Below are positions 1-6,381 of a stretch of 8,234 nucleotides of DNA, piece by piece. Origin of the DNA: Acidobacteriaceae bacterium (lineage in GTDB: Bacteria > Acidobacteriota > Terriglobia > Terriglobales > Acidobacteriaceae); contig PKXI01000094.1 of assembly GCA_003133425.1 (NCBI GenBank), positions 6,809-15,042 on the forward strand. Direction: 5' to 3'. Positions within the stretch are counted from its first letter, which is position 1. Each line of letters begins with the position of its first letter. A program made the position numbers and the translations under genes. The notes beneath the pieces are model-generated. The model saw nothing but the letters and a program-made list of their open reading frames with translations. It was not told the origin of the DNA and searched no databases.

Positions 1-3
1 GTA

Positions 4-615
4 CTAGCTTTTCTCCAACAGAGCGTTCACGGCTTCGGACAATGACGGGAAGTACAGACCGGCGAGCTCTCGCGCGGATTCAGTGCCGGGTGATGTGTGC
101 TTCGATTTGTCGTCGATGAGCATGGTCGCCATTCCAAGGCGGCGGCCGAATTCAATGTCCAGAGGCGAGTCGCCGATCATCACGCTGGTTGCGGCGGAGA
201 TGGTGGGGCATTGGGCCACTGCCTGATCGAAGAGACCCGGCAGCGGCTTGCGGCAGTTGCACTGGCCGTGGTCGTGCGGGCAGATGAAGAATGCGTCGAT
301 GTGTGCTCCCTGGGTGTTTAGCAGGCGCTGGAAGGCCAGGTGAATCGCCTCGACATCCGCGGCAGAGTAGAGCCCGAGCGCAATGCCCCGCTGATTCGAA
401 GCCACTATTACCCGCAACCCTGCCCGATTGAGCCGGGCTATTGCCTCAGGGACGCCGGGCAGGACATGAAAATCATCCCAGGACATTACATAGCTGCCCT
501 CCGGCATCTTTTCGTTCAGGACTCCGTCGCGGTCCAGGAAAACGGTGGTGAGATCGCGAGGGAGGAGTTTGGATGCGGAGTTGGTCACGGGGTAATGATA
601 GCAATGGACGTGCAT
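4..615 (-). CDS. gmhB: HAD-IIIA phosphatase, D-glycero-D-manno-heptose-1,7-bisphosphate phosphatase-like
   Basis: This predicted cytoplasmic phosphatase of 203 aa resembles GmhB, which removes the C7 phosphate from heptose 1,7-bisphosphate in ADP-heptose synthesis for the LPS core. Seen in sequence: HAD motif I FLDRDGVLN (nucleophile D28, acid D30), motif II around VIVASNQ (S73), K123 in CNCRKPLPG, and motif IV IGDSPLDIEFG (D149, D153). A CPH...CNC cluster (C112, H114, C119, C121) matches the zinc-binding loop of GmhB and the HisB phosphatase domain, in its short form. The ATG at 615 was chosen because AGGAG lies 11 bases upstream and HAD motif I then sits near the N-terminus. A GTG at 702 would add 29 residues, but these are encoded by a palindromic repeat and lack a ribosome site. 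The gene is divergent from the exporter. The family is sure; the exact substrate is inferred, and another sugar bisphosphate or histidinol phosphate is possible. Confidence 0.8.
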   Translation of the reverse strand: MHVHCYHYPVTNSASKLLPRDLTTVFLDRDGVLNEKMPEGSYVMSWDDFHVLPGVPEAIARLNRAGLRVIVASNQRGIALGLYSAADVEAIHLAFQRLLNTQGAHIDAFFICPHDHGQCNCRKPLPGLFDQAVAQCPTISAATSVMIGDSPLDIEFGRRLGMATMLIDDKSKHTSPGTESARELAGLYFPSLSEAVNALLEKS

Positions 616-637
616 GGATTTGACGGCTCCTGATGTG

Positions 638-711
638 TGGAGTTGGTTGAGGGCTGAAGCCTCCCACCCTTTCGCCAGGAAAAAAGCGAAAGGATAGGGC
701 ACGGAGCATTT
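638..711 (-). repeat. Palindromic interspersed repeat, copy A
   Basis: Read on the - strand, this 74-bp segment aligns over its whole length with the segment at 6545-6619, by eye at roughly three quarters identity. The central hairpin has perfect 8-bp arms: CCTTTCGC at 668-675 and GCGAAAGG at 686-693, with a 10-base loop. The outer bases pair partly. It lies in the 5' leader of the heptose phosphatase gene, 22 bp before the chosen ATG, and could form a hairpin in that mRNA. From memory, similar GTGCCCC...GGTGGGA hairpin repeats are scattered between genes in acidobacterial genomes; this cannot be verified here. Confidence 0.75.
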
Positions 712-753
712 TCGAAAGGCAAGGGAAATGACGCCGAATCAAGTTGGCCCGGA

Positions 754-759
754 TACAAT
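754..759 (+). promoter_or_regulatory. Possible -10 box (TACAAT) for the exporter gene
   Basis: TACAAT lies 71 bases before the exporter ATG at 831. No convincing -35 hexamer is present at 16-18 bases upstream. The same hexamer sits just before coaBC at 5045, which gives it some weight. A transcript from here would have a leader of about 65 bases. Confidence 0.3.
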
Positions 760-830
760 ACTTGGATGGAGTTTTGTACGTACCCGGGACGCACCCAGGA
801 GTCTTGCGCGAGGCGGGTGGGCCAACCTAC

Positions 831-2732
831 ATGAAGAACTTTCTGCGCCTCCTTCGCTATGGACTGCCATATGCGCTGCAATGGCTGCCCGGTGTTTTGT
901 TGCTTGCGGCAGTCGGGGCACTTGACACGTTCCGGACGCTCCTTTTCCAGCCGATCTTCGACCAGGTTCTAAGGCCCGACGCGCCCGAGGGGCCGATTAC
1001 CCTTGGACTTACCAATAGCCGATGGCACTTCGACCTTAGGACCCTGATTCCCCATTTCATGCACATGCATAATGCCTGGAGTGTGGTGGCATTTGCACTT
1101 GTGATCTCCACGCTGGCCAAGGGCCTCTGCGATTATCTCGGGACTTACCTGGTCAACTATGCCGGCTTCGGCACAATTACCGATCTTCGCAATCATCTTT
1201 ACGAAGTCACGATGCGCCGGTCCGCCAGCTTCTTTCACAAGCATCCCACCGGAACAATTCTCTCGACACTGATCAACGATGTGGACCGCGTGCAAACCGC
1301 GCTCAGTTCCGTGATCGGCGAATTCTTGCAGCAGTTTTTCACCTTTGTTGTGGGCCTGGTCTTCGTTATTCGCCTGGGCGGAGAGCTTAGCTGGGCGCTG
1401 GTGTTGTTCATTCCCGTCGTCATCACATCCGCGCGCAAAATCGGCGGCGAAGTGCGGACGCGTACACGCACCGGCCAGGATAAGCTTGCGGAGATTCAGA
1501 ACATCCTGCATGAGACCGTCACCGGCAATCGCATCGTGAAGGCCTTCAATACCGAACTGTGGGAGATTCTGCGCTTCAAGACGGCCGCTCGCCGGCTGTT
1601 CCGCGCCAATTTGCGCAACGTGCGCATCCAGTCCATCAGTTCGCCTTTGATGGACAGCATTGGCGCGGTGGCAATTGCCATGCTTCTGTTCATCGGACGC
1701 AATCAGATTCTCCATGGCCACATGACCATGGGCATGTTCGGTGCTTTCATCATCCTGCTTTTCAAGCTCTATGATCCGGTGCGCAAGTTCGCATACTTCT
1801 ACAACAGCTTCCAGCAGGCCATGGGCGCGTCATCATCCATGTTTGGTTTCTTCGATACTGAAGACGACGTAAAGGAACGGCCGCACGCTGTAACGTTGAA
1901 GCGCTTCAAGAGATCGATTCAGTTTCAGAATGTTGGCTTCTCCTATTCGACCGAAGAGGGCGAGCACCAGATTCTGCACAACATTGATCTCGATGTGAAT
2001 GCCGGCGAAGTGCTGGCGCTGGTGGGCCCGAGCGGCGCAGGCAAGTCCACGCTGGTAAATCTGATTCCTCGATTCTTCGACGTCAGCACGGGCGCGATTC
2101 TGATCGACGGGCAAGACCTGCGCCACTTGACGCTGTCTTCGCTGCGACGGCAGGTTGCCCAGGTGACGCAGGAAACGGTTCTCTTCAACGACACCGTGCG
2201 CAACAACATTGCGTACGGCCGGCCGGACGTCAAGGTCTCGGTGGTGGAGGAGGCGGCGCGCAACGCACTTGCCCACGACTTCATCCTGCGCATGCCGCAA
2301 GGCTACGACACGGTGATCGGCGAAAAGGGATTTCGCCTCTCCGGCGGCGAGCGCCAGCGGCTGGCTATTGCACGCGCCATCCTGAAGGACGCGCCAATTC
2401 TGATTCTCGACGAAGCTACCTCGGCGCTGGATGCGGAGAGCGAATCGCTGGTGCAGATTGCACTCGCCAACCTGATGCAGGGCCGCACAGTGATGGTGAT
2501 TGCGCACAGGCTCTCGACTATTCGCCGCGCCACGCGCATCGCGGTGCTTGAGGATGGCCGCATTACTGCTATTGGCTCCCATGAGGACTTATTGACTACT
2601 TCACCTACCTATCAACGGCTCTATCAATTGCAGTTCATGGACCAGCCCGAGACCGAGCCGCAGCCGCCGGACCCTCATACCCACTACTTGCCTGGCTTCG
2701 AGCCGGCATTTGTCACCGGAAAGCAGGAGTAA
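831..2732 (+). CDS. MsbA-like ABC exporter, fused permease and ATPase
   Basis: This 633-aa half-transporter of the inner membrane would work as a homodimer. The N-terminal type IV exporter domain (about residues 10-320) has six hydrophobic segments, the first near residues 17-36. The nucleotide-binding domain is complete: Walker A GPSGAGKST at 399-407, Q-loop Q447, signature LSGGERQRL at 503-511, Walker B ILILDEATS at 523-531 with catalytic E528, and H-loop H559. A proline-rich tail of about 30 residues follows. By family it resembles MsbA and related lipid or drug exporters. The divergent heptose phosphatase favours a lipid A or LPS role, but that is inference. The ATG at 831 follows a weak GGGTGGG and places TM1 at the expected distance; a TTG at 744 would add 29 unlikely residues. 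yicC starts 6 bp after the stop, so co-transcription is likely. Confidence 0.85.
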   Translation: MKNFLRLLRYGLPYALQWLPGVLLLAAVGALDTFRTLLFQPIFDQVLRPDAPEGPITLGLTNSRWHFDLRTLIPHFMHMHNAWSVVAFALVISTLAKGLCDYLGTYLVNYAGFGTITDLRNHLYEVTMRRSASFFHKHPTGTILSTLINDVDRVQTALSSVIGEFLQQFFTFVVGLVFVIRLGGELSWALVLFIPVVITSARKIGGEVRTRTRTGQDKLAEIQNILHETVTGNRIVKAFNTELWEILRFKTAARRLFRANLRNVRIQSISSPLMDSIGAVAIAMLLFIGRNQILHGHMTMGMFGAFIILLFKLYDPVRKFAYFYNSFQQAMGASSSMFGFFDTEDDVKERPHAVTLKRFKRSIQFQNVGFSYSTEEGEHQILHNIDLDVNAGEVLALVGPSGAGKSTLVNLIPRFFDVSTGAILIDGQDLRHLTLSSLRRQVAQVTQETVLFNDTVRNNIAYGRPDVKVSVVEEAARNALAHDFILRMPQGYDTVIGEKGFRLSGGERQRLAIARAILKDAPILILDEATSALDAESESLVQIALANLMQGRTVMVIAHRLSTIRRATRIAVLEDGRITAIGSHEDLLTTSPTYQRLYQLQFMDQPETEPQPPDPHTHYLPGFEPAFVTGKQE

Positions 2733-2738
2733 GAAAGT

Positions 2739-3644
2739 ATGCCGATCTATTCGATGACCGGGTTTGCGCGGGTCCAGGTGCGTGTGCCGCTTCGTGATCA
2801 GGATCAGCTCAGCTACACCCTCACCGTGAAGAGCGTCAACCATCGCTTTCTCGATTTGCAGATGCGTTTGCCGGCAGGGCTGGATGCGCTGGAGGTGGAG
2901 CTGCGCAAGGCACTAAAGGATAAGCTGGTGCGCGGCCATGTTGAGCTGTCGTTATCGGTCGATCGGGCCAGCCAGCAGAAGGCTGGATACAATCGCGAGC
3001 TGGTTGCGGGCTATCTTGCTGCATTTGCCGCGGCGCGTGAGGAACACAAGCTCAAGGGGGAACCAGACCTGAATGCAGCGCTGCGCATGCCGGGCGCCTT
3101 GCAGGCGGAGAATCGCGGTGACGACGACCTGGCGGTATTGGCGGAGAGCATTCAGCAGCAGATTGTACCGCTGCTGGAGCAGTTGAATGCCATGCGGGCG
3201 CGCGAAGGCGAATCGCTGGAAGCTATTCTGCATGCCACGCTCGACAGGCTGGCGGAAGCAACGGATAGCGTGGCACTGCTTCGTCCCGAAATCGAGCAGC
3301 GCTATCAGGAGAGGCTGTCGTCGCGCCTGCTCGCGGCCACCGGGCCGGAGTTCAACCGGCAGAGACTGCTTGAGGAAGTGGCGGTGCTAGTTGAGCGGAG
3401 CGATATCTCCGAAGAGCTGACTCGCATGACGACGCACATCGGGCATTTTCGCGAACTGTTGGCCGGGAGCGGCGAAGTGGGCAAGAAGCTGGATTTTCTG
3501 CTCCAGGAGATGAACCGCGAGGCCAACACGCTGCTGTCGAAGACGGGCGGCGTGGGCGGGAAGGGCACTCGCATTACCGAACTTGGGTTGGCCATGAAAG
3601 CAGAGATCGAGAAAGCGCGCGAACAGATTCAGAACGTGGAATAG
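2739..3644 (+). CDS. yicC: YicC family endoribonuclease
   Basis: The 301-aa protein has the hallmarks of the YicC/YloC family at both ends. The N-terminal part shows SMTGFAR (residues 5-11) and VKSVNHRFLD (30-39). The C-terminal DUF1732 part shows LDFLLQEMNREANTL (from about residue 251) and the closing helix AEIEKAREQIQNVE. Family members in E. coli and Bacillus have been reported as endoribonucleases acting on RNA in the cytoplasm. It is slightly longer than E. coli YicC (287 aa). A glycine-rich GGVGGKGT loop lies just before the last helix. AGGAG lies 9 bases before the ATG and overlaps the end of the exporter gene, which suggests coupled translation. The position directly upstream of a small gene, gmk and rpoZ matches the conserved yloC cluster of Bacillus. 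Confidence 0.92.
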   Translation: MPIYSMTGFARVQVRVPLRDQDQLSYTLTVKSVNHRFLDLQMRLPAGLDALEVELRKALKDKLVRGHVELSLSVDRASQQKAGYNRELVAGYLAAFAAAREEHKLKGEPDLNAALRMPGALQAENRGDDDLAVLAESIQQQIVPLLEQLNAMRAREGESLEAILHATLDRLAEATDSVALLRPEIEQRYQERLSSRLLAATGPEFNRQRLLEEVAVLVERSDISEELTRMTTHIGHFRELLAGSGEVGKKLDFLLQEMNREANTLLSKTGGVGGKGTRITELGLAMKAEIEKAREQIQNVE

Positions 3645-3675
3645 GCAGGGATCAGGAGTCGGGTGGGGCACTCGA

Positions 3676-3933
3676 ATGGGGAAGATCGTTCTTTGCGGTT
3701 GGAACATCGGCTTCGACAAGGTTGCCCATACCAAATTACTGTGCGCGGAACTTGGTTATTCTCTACTGCAGAGCAAGTCCATTACAGACGCCGTGGTGGA
3801 TCGTCAATCGGTCACCATAGAGGTCGCAGACGACCAGATCGAACGCTTGGCATTTGAATTGAATGAACTTGGTATGAAGTGTAAAGTGGATGAAATCGAC
3901 GAGCTGAAACATGGGCAAAACGAAGCTCCCTGA
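3676..3933 (+). CDS. Small conserved-type protein of unknown function, possible L7/L12-CTD or ClpS-like fold
   Basis: I do not recognise this 85-aa protein as a named family. It sits between yicC and gmk, the slot held by remA (DUF370) in Bacillus, but it lacks recognisable RemA sequence. The predicted order is strand KIVLCGW (3-9), helix DKVAHTKLLCAEL (14-26), helix QSKSITDAV (32-40), strand SVTIEV (45-50), helix DDQIERLAFELNEL (52-65) and strand KCKVDEI (68-74). That order matches the ribosomal L7/L12 C-terminal domain and ClpS. KVAHTK is also reminiscent of KVAVIK in L7/L12. The acidic tail is soluble, with no signal peptide or membrane segment. The ATG at 3676 has GGTGGGG 7 bases upstream; no other in-frame start lies between it and the end of yicC. 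Its TGA falls in the gmk ribosome site. That it is a gene is likely; the fold is a hypothesis. Confidence 0.7.
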   Translation: MGKIVLCGWNIGFDKVAHTKLLCAELGYSLLQSKSITDAVVDRQSVTIEVADDQIERLAFELNELGMKCKVDEIDELKHGQNEAP

Positions 3934-3947
3934 AGGACAAACGCAAC

Positions 3948-4688
3948 GTGGCAGGAATTCTTTTTATCATTTCGGCGCCTTCGGGCTCGGGCAAGAGTAC
4001 GCTGGTGAGCGAACTGCGCAAGCAGCTCAGCGGCGTGGATTTCGCTGTCTCCTGGACCACGCGGGCTCCGCGCGGTTCAGAAGAAAGTGGACGCGAGTAC
4101 CACTTCACCACGCGCGAAGAGTTTGAGCGGATGGCCGAAGCGGGAATGTTTCTGGAATACGCCGAGGTTTTCGGCCACCTGTATGGTACTGCCCGCCAGT
4201 CACTTGAAGAGGCGCGCGCGCAGGGGCACGACCTGCTGCTGGACATCGACGTCCAAGGGGCGGCGCAAGTGCGCGCCTCATTGCCTGAGGCGGTGAGTAT
4301 TTTCGTTCTTCCGCCGAACCCGAAAGTGTTGCGTACGCGCTTGCGCAACCGCAGCCGCGCCGAGGGGGTGGTGAACGAAGCCGAACTCTACAGGCGGCTG
4401 CGCGAAGCCAGCAAGGAGATTGAGAATTTTCGCCAGTACGGTTATATTCTGGTCAACGACATTCTTGACCGGGCGGTGGCGCAACTGGAAGCCATCGTGT
4501 TGGCGGAGCGTTTTTACCGCAATGGCGAAGCCATAGCGTACCGTTCGCGAAGAGTGTTGGAGGTCGCCGCGGCCTGCCTGCAAGCCAACACGCAGGAGCG
4601 GCTCAAGCCAGTGCTGGAGGCGTTTGGCATACTTGGCGACTCCCGCCAACAGGAACTGAATTTCGAGGAGGATTCCGATGACGATTGA
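3948..4688 (+). CDS. gmk: Guanylate kinase with C-terminal extension
   Basis: Guanylate kinase phosphorylates GMP to GDP with ATP in purine nucleotide synthesis in the cytoplasm. The 246-aa product shows the P-loop SAPSGSGKSTL at residues 9-19, the GMP-binding stretch WTTRAPRGSEESGREYHF, and LLLDIDVQGAAQVR for the core strand and catalytic region, followed by a lid with several arginines. It starts with GTG, preceded by AAGGA 10 bases upstream; the P-loop then lies at the usual distance from the N-terminus. Typical enzymes have about 205 residues, so about 40 extra C-terminal residues are present, ending in the acidic run EEDSDDD. Those last codons contain the ribosome site and start of rpoZ, which overlaps by 11 bases. 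This indicates translational coupling of the two genes. Confidence 0.95.
   Translation: MAGILFIISAPSGSGKSTLVSELRKQLSGVDFAVSWTTRAPRGSEESGREYHFTTREEFERMAEAGMFLEYAEVFGHLYGTARQSLEEARAQGHDLLLDIDVQGAAQVRASLPEAVSIFVLPPNPKVLRTRLRNRSRAEGVVNEAELYRRLREASKEIENFRQYGYILVNDILDRAVAQLEAIVLAERFYRNGEAIAYRSRRVLEVAAACLQANTQERLKPVLEAFGILGDSRQQELNFEEDSDDD
4666..4671 (+). promoter_or_regulatory. Strong Shine-Dalgarno for rpoZ inside gmk
   Basis: A full AGGAGG lies 6 bases before the rpoZ ATG at 4678 and is embedded in the final codons of gmk. It is the best ribosome site in the window and fixes the rpoZ start. Confidence 0.85.
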
Positions 4689-4908
4689 GACCGGCTTCGA
4701 TTCGAACTACCGCAAGGTTCTAGTCGCGGCGCGTCGCGCTCGCCAGTTGCAGAGCGGTTCCCACGCTCTGGTCCACAGCCAGTCCACCAAGGCTTGCCGC
4801 ATCGCTCAGGACGAGATCAATGCCGGCAAGATTTCCTATGTGAAGACCGAAGTTGAGGTCGTGAAGCCGCTGGTGGAGGGTCCGGCGATTCCGATTCTGC
4901 TCGGCTGA
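4678..4908 (+). CDS. rpoZ: RNA polymerase omega subunit
   Basis: Omega is the small subunit that helps fold and assemble beta' into RNA polymerase. The 76-aa product carries the family core VLVAARRARQLQSG (residues 14-27), equivalent to LVLVAARRARQMQ in E. coli omega. The helix around KACRIAQDEINAGKISY (39-55) matches the conserved IAL.EI..G.I region. It is shorter than the E. coli protein (91 aa), mainly at the C-terminus, which is usual outside the proteobacteria. The gene overlaps the end of gmk by 11 bases and has a strong ribosome site. The gmk-rpoZ pairing is widely conserved. A repeat-bearing spacer follows, so the operon may end here. Confidence 0.93.
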   Translation: MTIETGFDSNYRKVLVAARRARQLQSGSHALVHSQSTKACRIAQDEINAGKISYVKTEVEVVKPLVEGPAIPILLG

Positions 4909-4915
4909 GAAAAGC

Positions 4916-4950
4916 AGTGGACGGTGAGCAGTGGACAGTGGACAGTGTCC
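4916..4950 (+). repeat. Heptamer tandem repeat, five units (AGTGGAC type)
   Basis: Five head-to-tail 7-bp units begin 8 bases after the rpoZ stop: AGTGGAC, GGTGAGC, AGTGGAC, AGTGGAC and AGTGTCC. The third and fourth are identical to the first. The inverted complement of the unit recurs at 5020-5040, so the two blocks can pair. Confidence 0.85.
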
Positions 4951-4992
4951 GCTTGATTCCTGCGCCGCTTGCTGTGCGGTTTGATCGCTCGG

Positions 4993-5008
4993 ATCAGTCA
5001 GAACTGAT
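4993..5008 (+). other. Small hairpin in the rpoZ-coaBC spacer
   Basis: ATCAGT (4993-4998) and ACTGAT (5003-5008) form a perfect 6-bp stem around the tetraloop CAGA. A T/G-rich stretch follows, but there is no clean T run, so it is at best a weak terminator. It is nested between the two heptamer blocks that could pair with each other. Confidence 0.4.
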
Positions 5009-5019
5009 TGCTGTTGGTT

Positions 5020-5040
5020 GTTCCCTGTCCACTGTTCACT
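5020..5040 (-). repeat. Heptamer repeat block in inverted orientation, three units
   Basis: Read on the - strand, the units are AGTGAAC, AGTGGAC and AGGGAAC. They are related to the AGTGGAC units at 4916-4950. Aligned with 4930-4950, 17 of 21 positions agree, and one of the differences would be a G-U pair in RNA. A long stem enclosing 69 bases is therefore possible between rpoZ and coaBC, just upstream of the coaBC -10 box. Confidence 0.75.
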
Positions 5041-5044
5041 GATC

Positions 5045-5050
5045 TACAAT
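5045..5050 (+). promoter_or_regulatory. Candidate -10 box (TACAAT) for coaBC, leaderless start
   Basis: TACAAT ends 6 bases before the coaBC ATG at 5057, so transcription starting 7 bases after the box would begin at or next to the A of the ATG. There is no Shine-Dalgarno between box and start codon. No good -35 hexamer is visible at 16-18 bases upstream. Confidence 0.5.
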
Positions 5051-5056
5051 CGAGCC

Positions 5057-6376
5057 ATGAGAGTCACAGTGGGCGTGTCGGGCGGAATTGCTGCCTACAA
5101 GGCTGCGGAACTGGTGCGCGCGCTGCAACGGCAGGCTCTGGAAGTCCACGTGGTGATGACTGCGGCAGCCTGCAAGTTTGTGCAGCCGCTTACTTTCGCT
5201 TCGCTCACCGGCCACAGGGTGATCACCAGCCTGTGGGACGATGCGGCGGATGGCACCGGCGATACGCCCGGCGATCAAAGCGGGATAGAGCACATCGGCG
5301 AGGCGCAATGGGCCGATGCGTTGGTGGTGGCTCCGGCCACGGCCGACGTCCTGGCTAAATTTGCGCACGGCATCGCCGACGATTTCCTGACCACAATGTT
5401 CCTGGCCACGACCGCGCCGGTTCTAGTGGCGCCGGCGATGAACGTGAACATGTGGAACCATCCAGCAACGCAGGCCAACCTGCTGACGCTGCGGCAGCGG
5501 AGCGTGCGTGTAGTGGAGCCGGGCACGGGCGATCTTGCCTGCGGCATGGTGGGCGTGGGGCGGATGGCCGAGCCGGATGCAATTGCCGATGCGGTGCTAG
5601 GGGCCCTCGGCCGGCGTCACGACCTGGCTGGCGAAGTTGTGCTGGTGACCGCCGGCGGCACGCGTGAGGCTCTGGACCCGGTGCGTTTTCTGGGCAACCG
5701 CTCGAGCGGCAAGATGGGCTACGCGATCGCCGAGGCAGCGCACAGCCGCGGGGCTAAGGTGATTCTGGTAAGCGGGCCGACGGCCTTGCATCCGCCGGCG
5801 CATTGCGAAGTGGTGAAGGTGGTTACGGCGGGTGAGATGCGCGAGGTCGTGCTGGCGCGCATGGTTGAAGCCACGATGGTGGTGAAGGCCGCGGCGGTAG
5901 CCGACTACCGGCCGGTTGCCGTGTCTGAGCAAAAGCTCAAGCGCACGGGACCGATGACTCTAGAACTGGCTCCAACGGAAGACATATTGGCCGAAGTAGT
6001 GCGGCGGCGACGGCCGGGGCAGCTGATAGTGGGCTTTGCGGCGGAGACTGAGAATCGCATGGAGAATGGCCGCGCCAAGCTGCTGCGCAAGGGAGCCGAT
6101 GCGATTGTGGTGAACGATGTGACGAGTGATGGCGTGGGCATTGAGGCGGATACCAATGCGGCCACATTCCTGACAGCGTCTACGTCGATCGAGCTGCAGG
6201 AGATGCCGAAGCGCCAGCTTGCCGATCGGATTCTGGATGAGATTCTGGCTCTGCGCCGGCCGCGGTCGCTGGTCGTAGAAATGGATGAGGACGAGGATCC
6301 GAAGTCGCGGCAGGACCGAGTGTTGAGCGACGCTGTGCCGCCGGCCGTGACGCGGCGGCAACTGATCGTGGAGTAA
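5057..6376 (+). CDS. coaBC: Bifunctional phosphopantothenoylcysteine decarboxylase / phosphopantothenate-cysteine ligase
   Basis: CoaBC makes 4'-phosphopantetheine from phosphopantothenate and cysteine in coenzyme A synthesis. The 439-aa product has the FMN-dependent decarboxylase domain first: VSGGIAAYKAAELVRAL at 7-23, active-site H79 in EHIGEAQWAD, APATADVLAKFAHGIADDFL, PAMNVNMW at 126-133, and C162 in the substrate clamp LACGMVGVGRM. The ligase domain starts near 194 with VLVTAGGTRE, DPVRFLGNRSSGKMGYAIA, AAVADYRP, K293 and K295 in EQKLKR, and NDVTSDGVGIEADTN. Two departures from the usual form are an insertion around residues 62-76 before H79 and a C-terminal tail of about 40 residues with an acidic MDEDEDP patch. 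The ATG at 5057 places the flavin-binding strand at the N-terminus; a TTG at 5018 would start inside the repeat region. The glycosylase gene follows after 5 bases. Confidence 0.95.
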   Translation: MRVTVGVSGGIAAYKAAELVRALQRQALEVHVVMTAAACKFVQPLTFASLTGHRVITSLWDDAADGTGDTPGDQSGIEHIGEAQWADALVVAPATADVLAKFAHGIADDFLTTMFLATTAPVLVAPAMNVNMWNHPATQANLLTLRQRSVRVVEPGTGDLACGMVGVGRMAEPDAIADAVLGALGRRHDLAGEVVLVTAGGTREALDPVRFLGNRSSGKMGYAIAEAAHSRGAKVILVSGPTALHPPAHCEVVKVVTAGEMREVVLARMVEATMVVKAAAVADYRPVAVSEQKLKRTGPMTLELAPTEDILAEVVRRRRPGQLIVGFAAETENRMENGRAKLLRKGADAIVVNDVTSDGVGIEADTNAATFLTASTSIELQEMPKRQLADRILDEILALRRPRSLVVEMDEDEDPKSRQDRVLSDAVPPAVTRRQLIVE

Positions 6377-6381
6377 GAGAA

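Noticed and set aside
616..702. A 29-residue N-terminal extension of the heptose phosphatase from GTG at 702
   Set aside because: The extension is the translation of palindromic repeat copy A and has no ribosome site, whereas AGGAG precedes the ATG at 615.
744..830. A TTG start for the exporter at 744
   Set aside because: The added 29 residues are not hydrophobic or conserved-looking, and the candidate -10 box at 754 would lie inside the gene.
791..830. A possible third, degenerate copy of the palindromic repeat before the exporter
   Set aside because: Only CACCC/GGGTG arms and GGGTGGG are shared. The central stem and flanks do not align with copies A and B.
969..1721. A 250-codon open frame antisense to the exporter gene
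   Set aside because: It lies opposite a gene with a complete set of ABC motifs. Its translation is rich in H, Q, R and N with no family resemblance, as expected for the reverse strand of GC-rich coding DNA.
1833..2582. A 249-codon open frame antisense to the exporter ATPase domain
   Set aside because: Same reasoning: it mirrors the Walker A to H-loop region and shows no domain of its own.
3660..3670. A half-site resembling the repeat (GGGTGGGGCAC) between yicC and the small gene
   Set aside because: It is 11 bases long with no partner arm or flank homology, and is more simply the ribosome site of the small gene.
4916..5040. A CRISPR-like array
   Set aside because: The units are 7 bp head to tail without spacers, and one block is inverted, so it is a simple tandem repeat rather than a CRISPR.
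5018..5056. A TTG start for coaBC at 5018
   Set aside because: It would translate the inverted heptamer block and the -10 box. The family begins directly with the flavin-binding strand found after the ATG at 5057.
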